Shown: in pieces, positions 17,823 through 25,656 of the stretch
Layout: every line of letters starts with the position of its first letter
How positions within the stretch are numbered: the first letter of the stretch is position 1
NCBI RefSeq assembly: GCF_000383675.1
Contig: NZ_KB911825.1
Coordinates: 124,001-188,000 of the forward strand
Source of the DNA: Terracoccus sp. 273MFTsu3.1
Lineage (GTDB): Bacteria > Actinomycetota > Actinomycetes > Actinomycetales > Dermatophilaceae
DNA length: 64,000 nt
Reading direction: 5' to 3'
The notes under the pieces: generated by a model
Databases searched by the model: none
Seen by the model: only the letters and a program-made list of their open reading frames with translations
Told to the model about the DNA's origin: nothing
Translations under genes and position numbers: made by a program

Positions 17823-17825
17823 GGT
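17820..17825 (+). promoter_or_regulatory. -10 element, leaderless start of quinone oxidoreductase
   Basis: TAGGGT, then exactly 7 nt, then ATG 17833. It overlaps the stop codon of the WS/DGAT gene. Confidence 0.55.
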
Positions 17826-17832
17826 GGCGAGC

Positions 17833-18816
17833 ATGAACCGAGCGACCAGCGTCTTCGTCTCCGAGCCCGGCGACCGCAGCGTCCTGCAGGTCCGCGACCA
17901 CGAGGTCCCCGCCCCCTCCGACGGTGAGGTCCAGGTCGAGGTGGCCGCCGCGGGCGTCAACTTCATCGACGTCTACAAGCGCCAGGGCGTCTACCCCGTG
18001 CCGACCCCGTTCGTCCTCGGCGAGGAGGGTGCCGGCACCGTGACCGCGGTCGGCCCCGGCGTGACCGACCTCGCCGTCGGTGACCGGGTGGCCTGGTGCC
18101 AGTCGTCCGGGAGCCAGTCCACGCTCGTCAACAAGCCGGCCCTCCTCCTCGTCCCCGTCCCGGACGGCGTCGACCTCGAGGTCGCGGCCGCCACCATGCT
18201 CCAGGGGCTCACGGCCCACTACCTCGTCACGAGCACGTATGCCGTCGGGCCGGGCACCGTCGCCTTGGTGCACGCCGCGGCTGGTGGCGTCGGGCAGCTC
18301 CTCGTGCAGATGGTGACGGCCCGCGGCGGCACCGTGGTCGCGACGGCCGGCTCCGACGAGAAGCTCGCGATCGCCGAGGCGCTCGGTGCCCAGCACCTCA
18401 TCAACTACTCGACCGTCGACGACCTGGCCGCCGCGGTCCGCACGGCTGCCGGACGCGGGGTCGACGTGGCCTACGACGGTGTCGGGAAGTCGACGTTCGA
18501 CGCGTCGCTCGCCTCGCTGCGTCCGCGGGGGACGATGGTCCTCTTCGGTGGGGCCAGCGGGCAGGTGCCCCCCTTCGACATCCAGCGCCTCAACAGCGGC
18601 GGGTCCCTCTTCCTGACGCGTCCGACGCTGGCGCACTACGTCGCCGAGCGCGACGAGTACGAGTGGCGGGCCGGCGAGGTGCTCGGCGCGGTGGCCGACG
18701 GCTCGCTGAAGATCGACGTCGGCGGGCGCTACCCGATGACCGAGGCGGCGGCGGCCTACGAGGCCCTCGAGGGTCGACGCACGACGGGCAAGCTCATCCT
18801 GGTGCCCACCGCATGA
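17833..18816 (+). CDS. NADPH:quinone oxidoreductase (zinc-independent MDR family)
   Basis: The protein has 327 residues. The family signature GVNFIDVYKRQGVYP lies at about 40-54, the Rossmann NADPH site is HAAAGGVGQLLVQ, and the C-terminal half includes YDGVGKSTFDASL and GGASGQVPPFD. Zinc-binding cysteines of alcohol dehydrogenases are absent, as expected for QOR. The likely reaction is NADPH-dependent reduction of quinones or reactive carbonyls in the cytoplasm. The stop codon overlaps the start of the amidohydrolase by 4 bp, so the two genes are coupled. ATG 17833 is supported by a leaderless -10. Confidence 0.92.
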   Translation: MNRATSVFVSEPGDRSVLQVRDHEVPAPSDGEVQVEVAAAGVNFIDVYKRQGVYPVPTPFVLGEEGAGTVTAVGPGVTDLAVGDRVAWCQSSGSQSTLVNKPALLLVPVPDGVDLEVAAATMLQGLTAHYLVTSTYAVGPGTVALVHAAAGGVGQLLVQMVTARGGTVVATAGSDEKLAIAEALGAQHLINYSTVDDLAAAVRTAAGRGVDVAYDGVGKSTFDASLASLRPRGTMVLFGGASGQVPPFDIQRLNSGGSLFLTRPTLAHYVAERDEYEWRAGEVLGAVADGSLKIDVGGRYPMTEAAAAYEALEGRRTTGKLILVPTA

Positions 18817-20384
18817 GCCGCACGCTCTTCCGGCACGACCGCATCTGGACCGGCGACGCGGGTGTCCCCTGGACGACCGCGCTGCTCGTCGAGGACGGCC
18901 GCGTCGTCGCGGTCGGTGGCGACGCCGTCGAGGCGGCGGGTGCGGACACCGACACCGTCGACCTCCCGGGGGCGCTCGTCATGCCCGGCCTGCACGACGC
19001 CCACATCCACACGGAATGGCTCGCACGCGACCTGTCGTCCGTCGACCTGCGCGAGGCACGGTCGCTCGAGGAGACGCTCGAGCTCGTCCGGGCGCACGCC
19101 GAGACGCTGCCCGAGGGCGAGGTGCTGCACAGCGGACGCTGGAACCACAACCGCTGGGCCGTCCCGGAGCAGCCCGATCGGCACGCCCTCGACACGGTCT
19201 CCGGAGACCGCGTCGCCGCGCTGTCGAGCGTCGACGGGCACACGATCTGGGCCAACTCCCTTGCGCTGCAACGGGCCGGCATCACGCGGGACACCCCCGA
19301 CCCGGTCGGCGGTGAGATCGTGCGCGACGCCACGGGCGAGCCCACCGGGATCCTGCGCGAGTCCGCGCAGGAGCTGCTCGCCGTCATCCCGCACGAGGAG
19401 TCACCACTGCGGCCGTGGCTCGAGCGGTGCCAGGACTGGCTCCTCTCCGTCGGACTCACGAGCATCACCGACATCGACGGCGAGGCGGCGCGCGCCGCCT
19501 ACGCCGAGCTGCACGCGGACGGCGCCCTGCGGTTGCGGGTCACGAAGTGCACGCGCGACCCCGACCTCGAGCTCGCGATCGCCGAGGGGCGACGCTCGGG
19601 CCAGGGTGACGACGTCTTCCGGGTCGGGCCGGTCAAGTTCTTCAGCGACGGTGCGCTCGGATCGCACACCGCCCACATGACCGAACCGTTCATCGGCCAC
19701 GAGGGCTGCGGCATCGCCGCGATGCCCTACGAGACGCTGCTGGAGCGCACGTTGACCGCCGCCCGTGCCGGTCTCGACGTCGTCACGCACGCCATCGGCG
19801 ACGAGGCCAACCGACTCGTCCTCGACACCTTCGAGGCGGTGCGGGCCGAGGGGCTGGAGCGGATCCTGCGCATCGAGCACGCGCAGCACGTGCGGCCCGT
19901 CGACATCCCGCGCTTCCGGGCGCTCGACGTCGTGGCCTCGATGCAGCCCAGCCACTGCACGGCGGACCTCGAGCTCGCCGACGAGATCATCGGCCCGCGG
20001 CGGCTCGCCTCGTACGCGTGGCGCAGCTTCCTCGACGCCGGGGTGCACGTGGCGTTCGGATCGGACGCGCCGGTCGAGGACCCGAACCCGTTCCACGGCC
20101 TGCACGCCGCCGTCACGAGGCAACGGGCCGACGGACAGCCGCTCGGCGGCTGGCGCCCCGAGGAGCGGGTCACCCTGACCGAAGCCGTGCACGCCTTCAC
20201 GGTCGCCGCCCACGAGTCGGTCGGGCGCACCGACGTGGGCCGCCTCGTGCCGGGCCAGCTCGCCGACCTCGTCGCGGTCGACCGTGACCTGTGGGCGCTC
20301 GAGGAGTCGGCGCCCGCCGAGATCCGCGACACCGTGGTGCTGCAGACACGGGTGGGTGGCGAGCTGGTCCACGAGCGCAGCTGA
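18813..20384 (+). CDS. Amidohydrolase family protein (YtcJ-like)
   Basis: The protein has 523 residues. The metal motif HDAHIH (His64, His66) is near the N-terminus; KFFSDGALGSHTA carries the lysine that may be carbamylated or bind metal; THAIGDEANR, IEHAQHV and FGSDAPVEDPNPF provide further ligands in the order seen in the YtcJ/AepA branch of the amidohydrolase superfamily. These enzymes hydrolyse amide or similar bonds; the substrate here is unknown. It starts at ATGA shared with the quinone oxidoreductase stop. A 10-bp hairpin after the stop ends the operon. Confidence 0.9.
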   Translation: MSRTLFRHDRIWTGDAGVPWTTALLVEDGRVVAVGGDAVEAAGADTDTVDLPGALVMPGLHDAHIHTEWLARDLSSVDLREARSLEETLELVRAHAETLPEGEVLHSGRWNHNRWAVPEQPDRHALDTVSGDRVAALSSVDGHTIWANSLALQRAGITRDTPDPVGGEIVRDATGEPTGILRESAQELLAVIPHEESPLRPWLERCQDWLLSVGLTSITDIDGEAARAAYAELHADGALRLRVTKCTRDPDLELAIAEGRRSGQGDDVFRVGPVKFFSDGALGSHTAHMTEPFIGHEGCGIAAMPYETLLERTLTAARAGLDVVTHAIGDEANRLVLDTFEAVRAEGLERILRIEHAQHVRPVDIPRFRALDVVASMQPSHCTADLELADEIIGPRRLASYAWRSFLDAGVHVAFGSDAPVEDPNPFHGLHAAVTRQRADGQPLGGWRPEERVTLTEAVHAFTVAAHESVGRTDVGRLVPGQLADLVAVDRDLWALEESAPAEIRDTVVLQTRVGGELVHERS

Positions 20385-20420
20385 CACCCGCCGGCAGGGA
20401 CTGGCCGCGCCTGAGCCACG

Positions 20421-20443
20421 GCCTCGGGGGCGGCCCCTGAGGC
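20421..20443 (+). terminator. Hairpin terminator after amidohydrolase
   Basis: The left arm 20421-20430 pairs with 20434-20443 (ten pairs, one of them G-T) around a 3-nt loop. The core is GGGG/CCCC. Confidence 0.6.
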
Positions 20444-20518
20444 ACCGCCTCCGGGGCGGCCCCTGGCATCCCCTGTCCTGGGAGTCGCCAGGCGTCCATC
20501 CTTGGAGGAGGAGGACGG

Positions 20519-22186
20519 ATGCGCGAGATCGACGTTGACTTCGCCGCGTGGGCGCGAGCACGGCAGCTGCGACTGCACCGCGCCGCCTGCCTCGTCGGCG
20601 GGGACCCGGAGCGGGCCGAGCAGGTCGTCCTCTCGGCCCTCACGAGCGTCGCCCTGCACTGGCACCACGTGCGTCAGGGCGACCCCGACGCGTACGTCCG
20701 GACGCGCGTGCTGCACTCGGCCGTGGGCGCCGCCGAGGACGACGTGCACGCCGGCCGCATCCCGAGCGGGCTGCCACCGCCTCTGCGTGACCTGACGCCC
20801 CGCGAACGGACCGTTCTCGTGCTGCGCCGGTACGAGGGCCGGTCGGTGGACGACACGGCCGAGGTCGTCGGACTCTCGCCCGAGAAGGTGCGCCGGGCCG
20901 AGCGTCGAGCGCGCGCGGCGCTCGCGTCGGGGGCACCCCTTCCGCTGACGGACGACGCGGTCACCGCGACCCTGGAGACCGCGGTCGCCGGTGTCCGCGC
21001 GGTCGACCTGGCGGAGCGCGCGTGGCACGACGCGCTGCTGCGCCGGGCGACGACGCGACGCCGTGCCGTCACGGCCTTCGCGGCGGCCGCGCTCGTCGTC
21101 GGAGGCGCGGCCCTCGGCGGCCGCGACCCCGTCATCACCCCCGCCTCGACATCGTCGCCCGTCAGCCTCACGCAGGTGCCACTGCTCCAGCAGGCCGTCT
21201 GGCACACCACCTCCGGAGGCCTGAGATACGTCGTCGCCCCGCCGGCCGGCGCCGAGGCCGACCAGCCGGTGCTCGACGTGGGAATGCCCGCCGTCATCGA
21301 CCCCGGCCGGCAGCATCACCTGGCGAGCGGACCGCGCCCCACCGGCCTGGGTGCCTTCGGCGACGCCGTCTACCTCGAGCGGCGTGCACCCGGGCGCTGG
21401 GTGCCCGTGCTCCTCTACGGCGACGGTGAGCTGCTCACGCTCGACACCGTCGTGCTGACGGACGTCCGCACCGCCTCGGGGCAGATCCGCCCGCCGCTCG
21501 GCATCTGGGCGTTCTCGGGCGACAAGACGTCGCTCGCCTTCGCCCAGCCCGGCAAGGTCGTCGTCTTCGACGTTGACACCCGTCAGGTGCACTCCGTCGC
21601 CGTCCCGTCCCGCACGCTCGAGTGGGCGGCCTGGCGAGGAAACCATCTCCTGGCCGGCTCGGCCGACGGGCTGTGGTCGCCTGGCCTCTCGTCGAGCCCA
21701 CCCGCGCCACAGCCGCCGCGACGGCCGGGCGCGCGTGAGTTCCGGGTCGAGGGCGGCCACACCCTCCTCGACGAGCACGCCCCCGACGTGGGCACGCGCC
21801 CGCGAAGCGTCGGCTGGCCGAGGATCGCACCGGTGGGCGAGACCGTCTCCGACGCAAGGCAGTTCGCCTCAGCGTTCAGACTCGCCGCGGGCGCTGCTCG
21901 GGACGTGGAGGCGGTGAGCCCTCGACAGGTCATCGTCGCGACGAACAGCCTGGGCCGCGACCGCATGCTCGTCTTCGGGGAGGAGCAGCCGCGGGCGGTG
22001 GACTGCTGCTCCGTGTTGGGCTGGACCGTGCACGGCGACCTCGTCTACGTGTCGGAGGCTCCCAGCGGGACGTGGATCATGGCGTGGAACGTCGAGACCG
22101 GTGTCGTGCGGCGGGTGTCGCAGTTCCTCACCTCGAGCGACGTGCCGCCGGTCATCGCGCTCGGCGCACGTTTCACCGTGGGCTAG
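20519..22186 (+). CDS. ECF-like sigma factor fused to membrane anchor and outer domain
   Basis: The protein has 555 residues, starting at ATG 20519 after GGAGGAGGAGGA. Residues 1-85 resemble a degenerate sigma region 2 (SigE-family type); 91-136 are a clear region 4 helix-turn-helix (LTPRERTVLVLRRYEGRSVDDTA split across two helices). Residues 183-201 form one transmembrane helix, and about 350 residues follow outside the membrane, rich in beta strands with propeller-like repeats (LEWAAWRGNHLLAGSADGLW). The layout suggests a membrane-tethered transcription factor that reads an outside signal. Whether region 2 still binds core polymerase is doubtful. No separate anti-sigma gene is nearby. Confidence 0.8.
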   Translation: MREIDVDFAAWARARQLRLHRAACLVGGDPERAEQVVLSALTSVALHWHHVRQGDPDAYVRTRVLHSAVGAAEDDVHAGRIPSGLPPPLRDLTPRERTVLVLRRYEGRSVDDTAEVVGLSPEKVRRAERRARAALASGAPLPLTDDAVTATLETAVAGVRAVDLAERAWHDALLRRATTRRRAVTAFAAAALVVGGAALGGRDPVITPASTSSPVSLTQVPLLQQAVWHTTSGGLRYVVAPPAGAEADQPVLDVGMPAVIDPGRQHHLASGPRPTGLGAFGDAVYLERRAPGRWVPVLLYGDGELLTLDTVVLTDVRTASGQIRPPLGIWAFSGDKTSLAFAQPGKVVVFDVDTRQVHSVAVPSRTLEWAAWRGNHLLAGSADGLWSPGLSSSPPAPQPPRRPGAREFRVEGGHTLLDEHAPDVGTRPRSVGWPRIAPVGETVSDARQFASAFRLAAGAARDVEAVSPRQVIVATNSLGRDRMLVFGEEQPRAVDCCSVLGWTVHGDLVYVSEAPSGTWIMAWNVETGVVRRVSQFLTSSDVPPVIALGARFTVG

Positions 22187-22209
22187 AGCGCCGCGGGACC
22201 ACGTGGGGC

Positions 22210-22425
22210 TCAGGCACCACCGGGCACGACGGCCAGCAGCAGCGTGGCGAACCACGTCAAGCCACCGACGGCGAGCAGGAACCAGCCGATGACTGCCATG
22301 TTGCCTGCGCCCTCGGCGCGGGACTCGACGGCACGTCGACGCCCGACGACCACGAGCACGAGTCCCACCGTCAGCCAGACGAGGCCGATGAGCAGACCAG
22401 CGAGAACGCCTGCGCTCCAACGCAT
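22210..22425 (-). CDS. Small two-helix membrane protein
   Basis: The protein has 71 residues, with two hydrophobic helices (about 5-28 and 43-67) separated by a basic, polar loop (GRRRAVESRAEGAG). GGAGGG lies 9 nt upstream of ATG 22425. No family is recognised. It follows the next membrane protein gene by 30 bp on the same strand and may be cotranscribed with it. Confidence 0.65.
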   Translation of the reverse strand: MRWSAGVLAGLLIGLVWLTVGLVLVVVGRRRAVESRAEGAGNMAVIGWFLLAVGGLTWFATLLLAVVPGGA

Positions 22426-22455
22426 CTCAGCAACCCTCCGGGTGCGGGGCCCCGG

Positions 22456-22809
22456 TCACCAGAGGGCGGCGACGAGCACGTTGACGACCGCGGCACCGCC
22501 AGCGATGTCGAGCAGGTTGCCGGTGTCCTGACCCTTGCGGCCGCGGGCGGCGCCGATCTCGGCGGCGACGAGCACGACGAGCGCGATGACGAGCTTGACG
22601 GCGATCTTCGTGTTGTTGACCGTGTGGTCGTCGTCCTTGATCGCCGAGGCGATGCCGACGAGCGCGAGGCCGGTGACGAGCTGTGCACGGGCACCCCACA
22701 CGATCGGAGCGATGACGGTGCGGCCGCTGCGGACGGCGATCCAGCCTCCGACGACCGCGGCCATGCCGAGCAGGTGGAGGGCGACGAGGAGGTTGTAGAC
22801 GAGGTCCAT
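22456..22809 (-). CDS. Four-helix integral membrane protein, unknown function
   Basis: The protein has 117 residues from ATG 22809, or 120 from ATG 22818. The inner start is preferred because TAGGAT followed by 7 nt gives a leaderless geometry. Four hydrophobic helices contain LVALHLLGMAAVVGGWIAV, which resembles the heme-linked His helices of CopD/DUF2269-like membrane proteins, but identity is not certain. A polar loop DDDHTVNNTKI separates helices 2 and 3. Confidence 0.7.
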   Translation of the reverse strand: MDLVYNLLVALHLLGMAAVVGGWIAVRSGRTVIAPIVWGARAQLVTGLALVGIASAIKDDDHTVNNTKIAVKLVIALVVLVAAEIGAARGRKGQDTGNLLDIAGGAAVVNVLVAALW

Positions 22810-22816
22810 GGCCGAC

Positions 22817-22822
22817 ATCCTA
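22817..22822 (-). promoter_or_regulatory. -10 element, leaderless start
   Basis: TAGGAT on the minus strand, 7 nt, then ATG 22809. Confidence 0.55.
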
Positions 22823-22860
22823 CGGAGCGTCGTACGTCGTGCGAGCGCGCCCCTCCCCGG

Positions 22861-23571
22861 CTAGGACCCCGGCTCACCCGCCAGCTCGTGCAGGGCGGCC
22901 AGCCGCCGCCACGAGGACGTCAGGCGATAGTCGCCGATCCGGTCGTACGGCACCCATCGTGCGTCGGACGTCGTGCCCCCGACGTCGTGGATGACGATGT
23001 CGGTGGGCACGGGACACGTTGCGGCATAGACGATCCGGACGGCGTGGAAGTCTTCGAGCACACCCGACGGCGCACGCCCCACCCAGTGCTGCGACTGGAC
23101 CGTGAGCAGCTCGCCGAGCTCGATGCGCTGCCCCGTCTCCTCCCACACCTCCCGGTGGACACCCTCGACGGGCGACTCACCGTCGTCGAGGCCACCGCCG
23201 GGCAGCCCCCAGTCCCCGGACACGTGGGTCTGGGTGTTGAACTGCGTCAGCAGCAGGCCGCGTCCGCTCGTCACGACGGCGTACGCCGCGACCCGCTGGT
23301 AGGGCTCGCCCACCTCGTCGTCGCCGACCCCAGCGTCCCGAGACACCGCCTCGGCCCGAGGGCGTATGCCGTCCAGCTCGCGCACGCGGTACCCGACCTC
23401 GAGCACCCCGTCGTCCACCACCGTCGCGAAGACCGGGGACTCGACGAGCCAGCCTGCCGCGCCGAGCACGACGTCGGGGTGCTCGCCGTGACCCAGTCGG
23501 GCATCGGCGACCCGCGTGCCGTCGCCCCGGACCCCCACGACGCGGAGCCCACCCGGCACGTTGGTCCTCAT
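22861..23571 (-). CDS. Nudix hydrolase with extra N-terminal domain
   Basis: The protein has 236 residues. Residues 1-90 are not recognised; 93-230 form the Nudix domain, with the box beginning GGGLDDGES near 125 and ending REVWEETGQ at 140-148 (all key Glu present). The reaction is hydrolysis of a nucleoside diphosphate linked to some group X; the substrate is unknown. ATG 23571 overlaps the stop of the glycosyltransferase gene by 4 bp, so translation is coupled. The word GTATGCC at 23364 reads on the coding strand as Gly-Ile-Arg with the rare codon ATA. Confidence 0.9.
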   Translation of the reverse strand: MRTNVPGGLRVVGVRGDGTRVADARLGHGEHPDVVLGAAGWLVESPVFATVVDDGVLEVGYRVRELDGIRPRAEAVSRDAGVGDDEVGEPYQRVAAYAVVTSGRGLLLTQFNTQTHVSGDWGLPGGGLDDGESPVEGVHREVWEETGQRIELGELLTVQSQHWVGRAPSGVLEDFHAVRIVYAATCPVPTDIVIHDVGGTTSDARWVPYDRIGDYRLTSSWRRLAALHELAGEPGS

Positions 23572-24692
23572 CGCCGCACCAGCCCGACGGCCCGCTCGTA
23601 CTCCGACACGGCGAGCGCCGCGACACGCGACCACTCCTGGTCGGGCGGGTGCTCGACATTCCACCGTCGCAGGCGGTCGACCTCCCCGACGTTCGCGGCC
23701 AGTCGGGCGATCGCACCGGACATCTCCGAGTCGCTCGACACGACAAGGCCGTTCACCCCGTCGGTGACGAACTCGCCCACCCCTGAACCGGATCGCCCGA
23801 TGACCGGCAGGCCCACCGTCCGCGCCTCGAGGGCTGCGATCCCGAACGACTCGAGACGGGCCGGCGACAGGTAGACGTCGGCGGCGGCATACCTCTCTCG
23901 CAGCTCGTCGCGCGACACCCGCCCCGGCAGCGACACCCAGTCGAGCCCGCGATCGCGCACGAGGGCCTCGACCTTGCGCCGGTCGGGCCCCTCCCCCAGC
24001 ACGGTCAGCGTCACCGAGCCCGGACCGGCCACCCGCTCGGCCTCGGCGACGAGCTCGACGAGCGCCGCGGGACGCTTGCGCGCGGCGAGGCGCATCGCGG
24101 TCACGAGTCGGAGCGGGCCCGGTCGGCGCGTGACGGGACCGACGGCCCAGCGCGCCACGTCGATGCCGTTCGGCAGCACTCCCACCGCCGCGTCCGATCC
24201 GACGAGCCGACGCAGCGGCTCGGCGGCGACGTCGGACACCGCTGACATCGCGACCCCTCGCGCGGCCCAGCGCCGCACGAAGCGGGCCGCGTCGAAGACC
24301 GGCGCCATCCCGGCGAGCATGCAGTGCCACGTCATCGCGGTCGGCAGTCCCAGGCCGACGGTGACCCGCGTGCAGTCCCACGCGAAGGGCGAGACGACAC
24401 CGGTCTGCACGTGGGCCACGTCGAAACCCCCGGCCACGAGCCGTCGGCGCAGCTCGGCCGGGGCGAACGGGTTGATCGGCAGCTCCCACGGCATGCGGGC
24501 CGCGAGCCGGTGCACCGGCACGCCGTCGACGACCGTGACGGCGCCGTGCATCTCACCTCCAGCACCGCGAGTCGCCGTGAAGACCTCGACCTCGTGGCCG
24601 GCGGCCTGCAGGTGCTGCGCGAGGTCGTGCGTCTGGACCTCGATCCCGCCCAGTCGGGGCAGGTAACAGTCGGACAGGAGCGCCACCTTCAC
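23568..24692 (-). CDS. Glycosyltransferase family 4 (GT-B fold)
   Basis: The protein has 374 residues from GTG 24692, giving VKVALLSDCYLPRLGGIEV, the usual start of GT4 enzymes; an upstream ATG at 24716 would add eight residues. The donor-site signature E-x7-E is in SPARLESFGIAALEARTVG. GT4 enzymes move a sugar from a nucleotide sugar to a lipid or glycan with retention, on the inner membrane face. The Nudix gene overlaps the end. The start faces the PIG-L deacetylase gene, with only about 30 bp between them, so both promoters overlap. The pairing with PIG-L is reminiscent of mycothiol or glycolipid chemistry, but neither gene is clearly MshA or MshB. Confidence 0.88.
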   Translation of the reverse strand: MKVALLSDCYLPRLGGIEVQTHDLAQHLQAAGHEVEVFTATRGAGGEMHGAVTVVDGVPVHRLAARMPWELPINPFAPAELRRRLVAGGFDVAHVQTGVVSPFAWDCTRVTVGLGLPTAMTWHCMLAGMAPVFDAARFVRRWAARGVAMSAVSDVAAEPLRRLVGSDAAVGVLPNGIDVARWAVGPVTRRPGPLRLVTAMRLAARKRPAALVELVAEAERVAGPGSVTLTVLGEGPDRRKVEALVRDRGLDWVSLPGRVSRDELRERYAAADVYLSPARLESFGIAALEARTVGLPVIGRSGSGVGEFVTDGVNGLVVSSDSEMSGAIARLAANVGEVDRLRRWNVEHPPDQEWSRVAALAVSEYERAVGLVRR

Positions 24693-24721
24693 GGAAGACA
24701 CTGTGCCATGGGCCAAGATGG

Positions 24722-25549
24722 GTGACTGTGCCGCACACGCTCCTCGCCTTCCACGCGCACCCCGACGACGAGGCCCTGCTGACCTCGGGGACCATGGCGC
24801 GCGCCGCCGCGGAGGGCCACCGGGTCGTCGTCGTCGTCGCGACGGACGGCGAGCTCGGCCTGGCCTCCACCGACTTCACCGGGGACGGGACGCTCGCCGC
24901 GACCCGGATGGACGAGCTGCGCGCGAGCGCCCGGGCCCTCGGCGTCGCCCGCGTCGAGCACCTCGGCTACGCCGACAGCGGCCTCGGTCCGGAGGTGGCG
25001 CCCGACCCGCCGGGCGCGACGCGCTTCGTCCGCGTCGACGTCGAGGAGGCGGCCCAGCGCCTCGCCGCGATCCTCCGCGAGGAGCGCGTCGACGTCCTGC
25101 TCCACTACGAGCCCAACGGCGGCTACGGGCACCCGGACCACAAGCAGGTCCACGTCGTCGGCACCCGTGCCGCCGCGCTCGCGGGCACCCCGAAGGTGCT
25201 CGAGGCGACGGTCCCCCGCGACACGATCTGCCGCGCCATCGACCTCGCGGCGAAGGTCTACCGCTTCCCGCCGGAGTTCGACCGGTCGAGCTTCGACCGC
25301 GCCTTCTCGGCGCGCAGCGAGATCACCCACCGGATCAGCGTCCGCCGGCACATCGCGGCCAAGCGCGCCTCGATGCGCGCCCACGCCTCGCAGGCCAGCG
25401 CCGACGGCGGCGCCGACCGCACCCTGGCCGCCTTCCTGCGGATCCCGCGCCCCCTCTACGACCTCGTCTTCGGCCGCGAGTGGTTCGTCGACCGCTCGGC
25501 TCGCCCCGGTGACCCGATCCGCCGCGACGTCTTCGACGGCGTCGCCTGA
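24722..25549 (+). CDS. PIG-L family deacetylase (LmbE/MshB type)
   Basis: The protein has 275 residues. The zinc motif HAHPDDE (His13, Asp16) and the later GHPDHKQVH match the family. Such enzymes remove an acetyl group from an N-acetylglucosamine moiety, for example in mycothiol synthesis or on a glycolipid; MshB is usually slightly longer with a different C-terminus, so this is probably a paralog. GTG 24722 or GTG 24728 may be the start; neither has a good ribosome site. It is divergent from the GT4 gene. Confidence 0.9.
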   Translation: MTVPHTLLAFHAHPDDEALLTSGTMARAAAEGHRVVVVVATDGELGLASTDFTGDGTLAATRMDELRASARALGVARVEHLGYADSGLGPEVAPDPPGATRFVRVDVEEAAQRLAAILREERVDVLLHYEPNGGYGHPDHKQVHVVGTRAAALAGTPKVLEATVPRDTICRAIDLAAKVYRFPPEFDRSSFDRAFSARSEITHRISVRRHIAAKRASMRAHASQASADGGADRTLAAFLRIPRPLYDLVFGREWFVDRSARPGDPIRRDVFDGVA

Positions 25550-25656
25550 CCCACCTCCCGGCCTCTCGACGGGTGCGCCCCGCAGACGGGGCCCGGACGG
25601 TGTGACGCCCGTCCCGAACGCGCGCTGTGGGGTCGCGGGCGGCGGACCATGGAGGT

